Positions 55,159-64,000 of a stretch of DNA of 64,000 nucleotides are shown piece after piece. The position numbers and the translations under genes were made by a program. A model generated the notes under the pieces. The model made no database searches and had not been told where the DNA came from. It worked only from the letters and a program-made list of their open reading frames with translations. How positions within the stretch are numbered: position 1 is the stretch's first letter; the number at the start of each line of letters is the position of its first letter. The stretch is taken from contig PDUO01000028.1 of assembly GCA_003008705.1 (NCBI GenBank), positions 255,214 to 319,213 of the forward strand, written 5' to 3'. Origin of the DNA: Pezicula radicicola (Eukaryota; Ascomycota; Leotiomycetes; Helotiales; Dermateaceae).

Positions 55159-56986
55159 TCAAGCAACTTGAGAACCATGATCCGGCTCAGTGTTTTCTTC
55201 ACTACTAATCCTCTTACTTCCATCAGGCGGAAATTTAGAGAATAGCAGAACACAGAAGCCCAACAAAGCAACCGCCTAAGACAATTAGCATCAAAAAGGC
55301 TTACGTAGTTTATTTCAAGCTGACAAACTTACTGCATTGCAAGTAAACACCAAATAAGTCTTCCCAATATCCGCAAAAGCCGCAAAGATCAAACCGAAAA
55401 CAGTCGCTGATAAAAAGGTCAATTCCAGTAAGTTTCAAAACTGAGAGAAAAACTTACTCGTCGTAAGTCTCGCAATCATCTCTAGTAAAGTAATAGCACT
55501 CAAAGCATCAGCCCGCTCAGAGGCCGGACACATCTGTAGAATTGTTCCTTTTGCAGCAGACCCAGTACCGGAAGCGAATGGGAGGAGAACCGCAACCAAA
55601 TAGATTTGCCATCCTTCACTCACGAAGGAAGCTGCTCCTGTTAGGATACCATCCACTAAGAGACTGTATTTGGTGAATAGGAGATCGAATGCAAAAGTTT
55701 CTCTTTCATCATCAAGTTTTGGTTCTGCAATTGGTTCTCCTGCATTTTCATCCATGGCTGTCTCGACATCATGCTGCTGGTCTTGAGATTGCCCTTGCTC
55801 TGGTAATGGGGGTGCTTCTTGGGTGGAAAAGTCAGAAGGCTTCGCATTGTCTCGTCGAGAGACCAAGTTCCGCCCGGCAGAAATGATTCGAGGAAAAGCA
55901 AGGGTAAGGAAAACTCCTCGGATAAAAGAGTTCATAGAGATCAAATAACCATTTTGTTTGGTACCGAATCCTAACACGTCTGTCGAGTACATTTGCAGCA
56001 AAACTGGTATATAGCCCGTTGCAAGGATACCTAAAAACACACCCGTTCCAAGAAGTAGCGCACCATATTGCGTTTGGACCCGGCCATCTTGAAGAACCCA
56101 TTTTTGAGGAGCAAAAGTCTTGAGAGGACCAAAGAACCGAGTCATGCCAGTTGGAGCACGAGTGACAGCGGCTTCGTTCCTTGGAATCCATGGCAAAAAA
56201 ATCATGACGTACAGACAGGATGTCAGGAACAAAGCCAGTGTTACTCTGAATGGAGCTAAGATGCCAAATGCATCGCTGATAAGACCTCCGGCTAGGTAAC
56301 CAAGTGCAGTGCCGAGCATTGCCATTCCTTGGAGTCTTCCAAGAGCACCGGTCCGATGCTCATGGTCGACGACATCGGCGATATATGTGTTCAATGTGAG
56401 GAGATAACCAGCAGGACCTCCAATTATAGTAATAATTTGGGAACTTTGAATAATCAGGATTCCGGTGCCACTGCCAGTCATAACACCAACATTCTGTACA
56501 GCCAGGCGGACTGCAGGCCAAAACACTTGAATTAACAAGGCGGACTTGACACCAAACTTCTTGATACTCCAACCAGTTACAAACAAATTGATAACTCCAA
56601 AGAATGTCGTCGAGGAGCCCAAAAGAGATACTGCAAGCGCAGTGCTTGCTTCGATCTCGTGGATTTTACACCGATCTGATCCCGGGCCGGGTTCTGGATG
56701 TGTTTCGTAGTATGCATCACATGTCATTGTTCGAAAGACATAAATGAGTCTATTGATAGCAGTAAGCGATCAGTGATCTAATGTTTGCAAATTATAACTC
56801 GGCTTCTTTAAGCTCGGGCTGGATTGATGTGAGATGGATGAGAGTTGCTTACGGAACCTGCGTAACAGCGAAGGACAGTGAGATCATAAACCCACATACC
56901 AATGCACGGAATAATAACGATCCGCCCCATTTGCGCGGTGTTGATACATCTCGAGCTAAGAGAGGTGTACTCTCATCAATGGCCAT
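55159..56986 (-). CDS. SLC46-type MFS transporter, four exons
   Basis: Exons 56986-56853, 56749-55458, 55406-55333 and 55275-55159 join in frame to 538 aa. The N-terminus ESTPLLARDVSTPRKWGG precedes span 1 (SLLFRALVCGFMISLSFAVT). The exofacial loop has CDAYYETHPEPGPGSDRCK, typical of fungal SLC46/PCFT-like MFS proteins. Spans continue with TFFGVINLFVTGWSIKKFGV, AGYLLTLNTYIADVVDHEHR (the loop 4-5 motif), GALGRLQGMAMLGTALGYLA, an acidic central loop (about residues 350-400) and WQIYLVAVLLPFASGTGSAA. The C-tail is polar. The substrate is unknown; SLC46 relatives in animals carry folates and other small molecules. It is followed on the same strand by the DAO oxidoreductase. Confidence 0.82.
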
Positions 56987-59900
56987 GATGGTAGGATTGG
57001 GATATAGTGATAGCCAAGGACAGCACGTGGGAAGTGCTGTTGAGGAGGTAAGCAAAAATCGATGTTGAAGGTTGAACAAGCAAATTCCTTATTACATAGC
57101 AGCAACAACAAGAGTGGGGTTGGCTAGCCTAAATTGATAACCTCTTAACCCCGGTGCCCGACGAACATGGGCGAGCCGACATCTTGCATAAATTAATCGA
57201 CGGGGTTAAAATAGATAAGAATGTTGCCATGTAGTACAAGAAAGCATTTTGCTAGCGAAGCTAAGAATAGGATGAGTAATCAGAGGGAATCTCTCCTCAA
57301 TTACGACCGTACATAACTATATGTTTCATAACTTCTAGAAATTTAAAAAAAAACTCTTTCTTTCGCGACTCAATTAGATATATTAGCAAGAAAAAAAACA
57401 GCTTTTTAGTAGTTCACATACCTGCTGCAGAAACTTTACATTGCCGACCAATGGTTATTTGTAGCAGTATTATTCATATGCGGTTATGTCTTCTTCCTAC
57501 CATGATAATTGTTTTGTGAAATGCCATTTTGAACAGCCTTATACCTGAGTAGCTCAATTTATTTAAGTAACTCACTTAATATATAGCCCCAATTAAAACG
57601 GTATCCTATCAAGCAGTTTGTACGGTAGTCGAGAATAAAACGGGATATTGAGGCAGCATGACGCTATAGGAACATAATCCCGCGAAGAATTAAGCCAAAA
57701 CAGTCTTTATCAATGAAGTTACTAGCGCTGTTGTCGCAAAAGTGCTTAGGGAAGTCGATAACTAGCAGGCTATGCCTTTGTAGTTTTAACGTTGGCTTTA
57801 AGAAAAAGAATTCGTAGTAGAACAAAATAGAACGGACACAACACATACACAGAACGTAAAACATGCATTTTCAATTAGAGATAAATTTCGAGGGCCTGTT
57901 TTCTGTTCGAGGACTGAAATCGTGCCAAATGCGTGAAGAGCATCTATATCGTTGATTTCCTGACTCTCTTTCAAATTAGACCAGTCAGACCAGCAGCATA
58001 AGCCGTATTTAGGATGTAAGAATTTTATTCGGGTTCTGGTGGGTCAAGCTTGGGAGAAATCTTGGGAGAAATACCTATTCATCCGTGACCATGCGGCCTA
58101 GGTAGCAGCCAACTCAGTTCTGTAATTTCCCAGCCTAGCCTTGCACAAACTACAAGTACAGACTAGCTCTCTTAGACGGCGACCTCCCACTGGGGTGACC
58201 CGTGCATTGTGCTTCTTAATGCTTTCCCAAAAGCGCTTATCGTTTTGAACGTCCTGTATTTTGTCGCCAGTCGAAACAACCAACACGGAAACCTTGGGCA
58301 CAGGATTTTGTTCGACATCCGACAGGAACTCTTCAACATTACTGATAAATTCTTCAACCTTACCCCTGCGGCTGATAGGAACTGTGCCCGACATAATGCT
58401 GCGAAGAGGCCCAGACTCATTCAAGCCCCGGCACCAGCGGTGTTCATAGGCTGTCGGTCCAACGTTCCTGAGAACAATGCCAAGCTTCTTCATCGGAATC
58501 TTTAGAAGCAATTTTTTGGCAATTAGCTGCCCTCTAAGTTGATTATTTTCAAGCTAGGAATTATTAAAAATAAATATCCTATGCCAGTCTTTCCAATCAT
58601 TCCTTGAAATACCAGAGTCAACTGCTCTGCCAGCGACCTTCGGGTTGTCAGAAGTCAGATCAAGGAGTGTACACAAAGGCACAGATCTTGTCACTCAGAG
58701 TAGGACACACCACCAACAAGAGAGTTGGAAATTTGAATCGTGGAAGGCAAATTCTATATAAGGCTTCGCATACTGAATAGGGCTAAGAATCCCTATGTGG
58801 CACTTACCCACTGCCGGGGACCTACTTTTCTACTCACCACTACTAAAGCACACTAGCGGCATGTACTTCAGGAATACTTCCACGTATATTCTGAGACATA
58901 TTTCGCATTACTTACACGCTTGGACATCGCTTCCTTCAGATAAATTTTCTGTGCATTGTGCAAGATGATCAGGCTGACTGGCAATTGAGTCTTCTCAAAT
59001 ATATAAGGTCTATCAAGACTGCGCCTTAATGATCAGTGATGGCAATACAACAAATGGAGACAATCGGTGCTTTAATACCACTACTCCTCGTTCTTGGGAA
59101 GTAAAATCGCCTAAAAGGGTTCGCACAAGAATATTTGTTCGCGAAGCTAAATCTAATCAGGGAATAGATATATCACAAATAGAAGGCCAGGACAGCAATA
59201 GCTCATTTTACAACCATCATATAGAACCCGAACTTTTCAAAAGAGGCTCCTTGCCCCTCGAGTACTTCACAATATAGAGACAGAGTTAATATGGGAATGC
59301 AGAACAAGCATGGTCTGCCAATGGTTGTTTCACAGAGGTGAGTCTAAAAAGAAGAATTAACCTAAGTCCTCTGTTTCTCCGGCAGAAGTATGGTATTTTA
59401 TCATAGTATTCAGGGAGATCCTTAACGCGGCACACCGATCGACTCGCTGCCTTGTTAAGTCTAGCTCAGGCAATTTCTGAGGATATAAACCGGAATTTGG
59501 TTAGGATAAACAGAGAAATCCCTTAGAATCAATGGCTTCATGCTGTTTATGAAAGGAAGACTTGCTGAAAAGGCTTGCCTGTTCGTTACATTTGAATAAT
59601 TAAGCGCGTAAGCGACCAGCCGAGAATATGGTTCCGTTCAGGTCACGGGCTTCCATCAAAGGCAGCGTAGATTGTAATCATATATATTTAAATGTGAAAT
59701 CATGAGTACAGCTTGTCAGCCGGCCGGTCTCGATCCTTTAGGGCTAGCACATGGACACATTACAATGTCTCCATAAATCACAAGGATAACGATGTCTAAC
59801 TTGGAAGAAGTAGGAACCTGATCCTGGACTATGCAAAGTATCAAGTTTCCTTAGTATAAGCACTACAACGTCTGGATAGATTGTATTGTCCATTAATATA

Positions 59901-60376
59901 ACTTTCCCAGGGAAGGGATGACGAATATAATCGTGTTATGCAGTCTTTCCCAGCCCCCATTATGCAATTACAGTGCAGGAATCTATATCAGTCGTAGGCT
60001 AATACGAACGCTCAGGAGTTTTCGGTGGTTGTAAACACGATCTAAACGAAGATTCCGGGACGAAATGGAGCAGATTGTTACAGTTGTATAAAAGCATTAA
60101 GTACTCAACCTTTCTGGACTTTTTTGAAGACTCCTTTTATCACAATTCAATTGGCTTAATAAGTACCTACATACCTAGCGGTACTCAAAATAGTTTAACC
60201 TATAAGGTAACTTCTGCCCGCGCTTCGGAAGCCTTCCCGAAATCAACCAACCTCCCATTAATTCAGGACTTCGGATCACAATATCTTACACGCAGATAGC
60301 TATCAGGAAAGGAGAGAGTCTCAGATGGAGTTCTCGTCATCTTTACAATTTCCCTTAGTGACTTACACAAACAATC
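56987..60376. other. Gene-poor stretch
   Basis: About 3.4 kb with no well-supported gene. The best frame is minus 58098-58511 (137 codons, with KVSVLVVSTGDKIQDVQND and a C-terminal CTCSLCKARLGNYRTE), listed separately. A plus frame at 59029-59277 has no recognisable features. The region is AT-rich around 57230-57800. No terminal repeats were recognised. Confidence 0.4.
58098..58511 (-). CDS. Hypothetical protein (137 aa), tentative
   Basis: A single-exon frame with balanced composition: MLLKIPMKKLGIVLRNVG, RKGKVEEFISNVEEFL-like helix, then KVSVLVVSTGDKIQDVQ and a Cys-x-Cys-x2-Cys end. No family is recognised. It could be a fragment, because it sits alone in a gene-poor region with no clear leader. 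Confidence 0.3.
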   Translation of the reverse strand: MLLKIPMKKLGIVLRNVGPTAYEHRWCRGLNESGPLRSIMSGTVPISRRGKVEEFISNVEEFLSDVEQNPVPKVSVLVVSTGDKIQDVQNDKRFWESIKKHNARVTPVGGRRLRELVCTCSLCKARLGNYRTELAAT

Positions 60377-62240
60377 ATGAGCTCAGAAACTGCCAAGAAA
60401 GTGAGAAAGCAAATTTATTTGAACTTCTTTGAGACGGCCTGTACAGGTAAGAATCTCATAAGTCTATATGAGGTGAAGTTAATTCATGATCTACAAGGTA
60501 ATCACGAATGTGCAGGGCAATGGGTAAGACCAGGAGATAATTCTCGCACGAAATATTGACCTTCCTACTATTTGTGGCTTGCAAAACTAGCTGAAAAGGC
60601 AAAGATCACATGTATTTTTATCGCAGATACTTATGCAGGTCACGAGATCTACAGAGGGAACATGGATGCTGTATTAAGAGCCGGTGCTCAAGTTGGATAA
60701 CTAGATCCCCTTGTTATCATTCCTGCTATGGAGGTAAGTTCGTTTATGTTTTAGCGAGTAAGAAGAGGAATATTCGTCAACAAACACTTCTAGGCTGAAA
60801 CAGAAAATGTAGCTTTTGGAGTTACGGGCGACCTATATTCCGCCGCTTCCCATGGCGAGGTCTTTTAGCACGTTGGATCATTGGACTGAGGGAAGGATTG
60901 CGTGGAATGTGGCGACGAGTTGGAGTCAGGCGGCTGCTAATGCTTTTAGCATGGAGTCGCAACCTCATGATAAACGTGAGCTATTTTTAAAGACCCTGTC
61001 TAGCAAAGACAAATGAGTGCAGGATATGAGATTGCCCAGGAGTACATGGACATCATGTATAGGTAAGCTCCATACAATTTGAAAATCAGCAGGAGAAAAA
61101 TCAGCAGGAGATTGATTAAGGTAGATTGTGGCAAGGCTCTTGGGTGGATGATGCGGTAAGGTTTGATGCTGAGAAGAAAGTGGCGTATGAACCTTCCAAG
61201 ATCAAGAAAATTGAGCATAATGATATTAATTTTCATACCTTAAACGCACAATCTTAGAAGTAATGACTAATTTTGAAACTGTAGGCCAGCATCTCAAAAG
61301 GTCAGCCCGCCATCAGATGCACCCAAGTACACGACGAACTCCTGTGATCTTTCAAGCCGGAACTTCGAAAGCAGGACAAGCATTGTCTGCAAAACACGCC
61401 GAAGCTGTGTATGTTGGTGGATTGGAACCGAACCAAGCAAGTTATCAAATCAAAGCAACCAGAGATATGGCGACTGCAAGTGGTCGTGACCCTGCAGCTA
61501 TCAAGTTCTTTGCTGCCATTACACCATTTATTGGAAGGACTTTGGAAGAAACGCAAGAGAAGTTTGCACTTGCTAAGAAGCATGCGGATGTTATTAGTGG
61601 GCTGGGACAATTTTCTGGATGTACTGGAATTGTGAGTAACTTTTGGGAGTGCTCTGGGTGAGGTGGTATCGCATGCTAATTATTTCAATAGGATATGAGC
61701 AAGTTCCCAATGGATGAGGAGTTCAGACTTGGTAAGTCAGTACCGACGGAGAATGCAGTGCAAACTTTCCTAGGTAACTTCACAGATAGCGTGAAGTCGG
61801 AACACCTGAGCCGTGGACACCTAGGCGACTCGGGAAGAAGATCGCAATTAGTGGCTTTCATCCATCACCTGTCGAACCACCCGCAATGGTATCAGATGAG
61901 ATGGGGAGGGTGAGTTAACTTTTCTACTGTGCCTACTTATACATGACTAACTCCAATACGGTGGATCGATGAAGCCGATGTTGATGGGTTCAATATCGCC
62001 TATGTTAACAACCACGGAAGCTTCGAAGATGTTGCCGATTTGTTAAGACCGGAGTTATTGTGAAGGGGACTAGTATTTGGGGATTACGCCGTACCTGGAG
62101 GAATATTCCGAGAGTCTCTTCTTCGCCAGCCGGGCCAGGCCTCTCTAAGAAGTAATCATTACGAAAGTCGGTTCAAGTTTGAAGGTGACGACGAGGAGAT
62201 TAGCAATGGTAATGCTATAGAAGAGAAGTTAATCATGTAA
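60377..62240 (+). pseudogene. NtaA/DmoA-type FMN monooxygenase pseudogene
   Basis: The sequence follows the flavin-dependent luciferase-like NtaA/SnaA/DszA family (FMNH2-dependent C-S or C-N bond oxidation) but is broken many times. It starts MSSETAKKVRKQIYLNFFET; an intron (GTAAGA to CTACAAG) leads to NHECAGQW. A TGA interrupts before YYLWLAKLAEKAKITCIFIA, and a TAA splits AGAQVG from LDPLVIIPAM. The clean stretch is 61318-61633 (RTPVIFQAGTSKAGQALSAK, HAEAVYVGGLEPNQASYQIK, HADVISGLGQFSGCTGI). Later frames shift through MSKFPMDEEF, FHPSPV, RWIDEADVDGFNIAYVNNHG, a TGA after LLRPELL, and GDYAVPGGIFRESLL. One intron also seems to have lost its acceptor (ACG in place of AG, about 61960). Stops are consistent with C-to-T changes. 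Confidence 0.78.
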
Positions 62241-62992
62241 CATGACTGTCTTTCAATATCCATTTAATCCCATCATACTTGCTTCAAAGATACATTCATT
62301 TTTCCATCGCTTAGTTCTTCTGCTATGCTTCACTTTACGATAGTGCTTCTAACCGTGGTTATTGCGATTCTCCCGAAGCCACCTCCGACAGCGAGCCGAC
62401 TCATATGCAGACGTGCAACAAAGAGTTCCATCGCTCGCCAACCCACCCCCTATCCTTAAGCGACACCTCTTGAGAGCCACCATTTCCAACCCAAACTCTC
62501 AATAGTGTCTTAAATTTCACATGACTCGGCCGTAGGCCAAAACCTTCTTCTTAATGATCACGTATCGGGAGGAACTGAGATAAATCCGACGGTATCTAAG
62601 TCCCGACTCACCAGTCGCTAAGCCTTCCGCCGCGCTCAATCGGGATAGCAAACCGCAATTCTCTTATCGCTTCACAACAATAATAAGACAACCACACATC
62701 GCAACTCCGAAGACCTCGCCTATCGATTAGCCAATTCGCCATTCGAATGATGGCATTTCGGCTCTGCACCTTGGCCGTGGATCTGGGGACACAGGCAACT
62801 TTTGATTGACTACACACGGGTTGCTTGTGCCGATTTGACCCAACTTCTTTTCTGTGATCCTCATCTTTTAGAGTCTTTCCTTTATATATATTTCCTTCGA
62901 TGCAGCCATTCCTGTCGTACGATATTTCAGAGCACCAGTCGTACCAGCTATCGTAGCATCTTCTCTGTTCTCTGTCTCCTTATCTTTGCAAC
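62241..62992. promoter_or_regulatory. Intergenic and CT-rich leader of dehydrogenase gene
   Basis: No gene is supported. The final 130 bp before ATG 62993 is strongly pyrimidine-rich (for example about 62950-62985), a typical fungal promoter and leader composition. Confidence 0.45.
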
Positions 62993-64000
62993 ATGTCGTC
63001 CCTCCTTTGTGGAATCCCCCACTTCCTTGGCCGCCGCAAGCAACAAAAAGATACAGCTGCTGCAAAACAAACAACAGCATCTACGTACCTTGAAGGAGTT
63101 CCCATCTCAACCGAGAAGACACATGTATCAACTAAAGATCTCGCTTTCAATTCCGCTTCTACTTCGTCGTCAACAATAACAACGCCTGTAGCAACTCGAC
63201 CGAAAACTCAACGAGCGCTTACAGTATGTGCGAAAGGAAAATATGCGTTAGTTGACGACCACCCAGCCCCAGAGTTAGCACACGAAAAGGAAGTAGTTAT
63301 TCGAAATTATGCAGTCGGTTTAAATCCTATTGATTGGAAGAGCGTGGATTATAATTTCTGTTTACCTGCTTTTCCATGGGTGACGGGGAGAGAAATGGCG
63401 GGGGTTGTGGAATATGTTGGATCTGAGGTTACGAATTGTAAAGTTGGAGATCGCGTTTGGACTAGTAAGTTTGGATTCTTTTGCTTCACTGATTTTCATG
63501 TGAGAGCAGATTCTAGTATGAAATAAGAAAGTTCTGATGGTGTATTATGATAGGTACATATTACAGAGACAGTCGCGCCGGCTGTTTCCAAGAACTCGTT
63601 ACTGTCCCAGCCCATACCGTCTCCCCCATGCCAAGCAACCTCACCTTCTCCGAAGCAGCATGCCTAGGAGTAGCCGCCCTAACAGCCGCAATGACACTCT
63701 GGAAATGGCTCGAAGTACCTCTCCCTACACAATCTACATCCTCCGAAGAATACCTATTAGTATGGGGTGGATCAGCAGTTACCGGTCAATTTGCAATTCA
63801 GATTGCCAAGTTGGGTGGTCTGAAAGTTGTAGCTGTCTGTTCTGAGAAAACAAGGAGTATGTGTGAGGATCTTGGTGCTGTTTGCGTCACTAGAGATGGG
63901 AAGAGTATTCAGGAGATCCAAAATGAGGTTTTGGGTATTGCTAAGGATAAAGTTACCCGAATTATTGATCTTGTTGGGAACGAAACGGCGGCTGCCTCAC
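62993..64000 (+). CDS. Medium-chain dehydrogenase/reductase (enoyl reductase type), 3' end outside window
   Basis: Exon 1 is 62993-63464; a GTAAGT..GATAG intron leads to exon 2 from 63554, which runs off the window. After an N-terminal extension of about 75 residues (Ser/Thr-rich, with RRKQQKDTAAAKQTT) comes the MDR GroES-like domain: ALVDDHPAPELAHEKEVVIR, VGLNPIDWKSVDYNF, GREMAGVVEYVGSEVTNCKV, GDRVW. Exon 2 gives STYYRDSRAGCFQELV, then NLTFSEAACLGVAALTAAM, and the nucleotide-binding LLVWGGSAVTGQFAIQIAKL. The zinc-less pattern and the LNPIDWK motif place it with fungal trans-enoyl reductase/quinone-oxidoreductase-like (ToxD/LovC-type) MDR proteins. The extension could be a mitochondrial presequence. 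No polyketide synthase is visible within the window. Confidence 0.85.

Noticed and set aside
62608..62817. Minus-strand 69-codon frame (RNAIIRMANWLIDRRGL)
   Set aside because: No start context, splice sites or family resemblance; lies in the promoter of the dehydrogenase gene.

Overview
The window looks like nuclear DNA of a filamentous ascomycete (Pezizomycotina). Genes are split by short introns (about 50-70 bp, GT..AG with CTAAC-like branch points). Several products belong to families typical of such fungi: DUF6590, DUF6546 F-box, MYND/Mss51 C-terminal, DUF2985, DUF1479 and a zinc-cluster transcription factor. At least one transposon copy is destroyed in a way that fits repeat-induced point mutation (RIP). 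A leotiomycete (Helotiales) is my best guess from the flavour of the hypothetical proteins; this is an inference only.

Layout. 1-5 kb: a RIP-degraded inverted-repeat transposon (784-2159) and a decayed DUF7587-like gene. 5.9-10 kb: a six-exon DUF6590 gene (-) and a coiled-coil gene (+). 10-14.6 kb: an AT-rich, gene-poor stretch with one orphan exon. 14.8-22 kb, all minus strand: a MYND/Mss51-like gene, a long coiled-coil gene with a frame-broken tail, a HET-like fragment and an F-box/DUF6546 gene. 23-24.4 kb: a second dead Tc1/mariner-type element holding a 395-bp assembly gap. 24.7-26.9 kb: a fungal transcription factor with half a zinc cluster. 27.8-29.5 kb: a DUF1479 dioxygenase-like gene. 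30-31.6 kb: a ferric-reductase pseudogene. 32.8-35.1 kb: a DUF2985 membrane protein. 35.6-37.1 kb: a 404-aa hypothetical. 38.3-42.2 kb: a seven-exon GH3 beta-N-acetylglucosaminidase fused to two GNAT domains. 42.8-44.9 kb: an Atg22 vacuolar permease. 45.2 kb: an intron-containing tRNA-Gly. 45.9-47.7 kb: a second MYND/Mss51-like gene. 49.2-49.5 kb: a candidate solo LTR. 50.2-57 kb: an UNC-93-type MFS gene, an FAD (DAO) oxidoreductase and an SLC46-type MFS gene. 57-60.4 kb: gene-poor. 60.4-62.2 kb: an NtaA-type monooxygenase pseudogene. 63 kb to the end: a partial medium-chain dehydrogenase/reductase.

There is no single pathway cluster. The most coherent functional units are the GH3-GNAT-GNAT enzyme (cytosolic aminosugar recycling, by family) and the DAO oxidoreductase beside an MFS transporter. 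The window is rich in recently broken genes (DUF7587, ferric reductase, NtaA monooxygenase, coiled-coil tail, HET fragment) lying between intact ones. Several exons also share an unexplained shift from A/C-rich to G/T-rich composition from their 5' to their 3' side.

Exon models below were joined by hand. Where stated, reading frames were checked across every junction.
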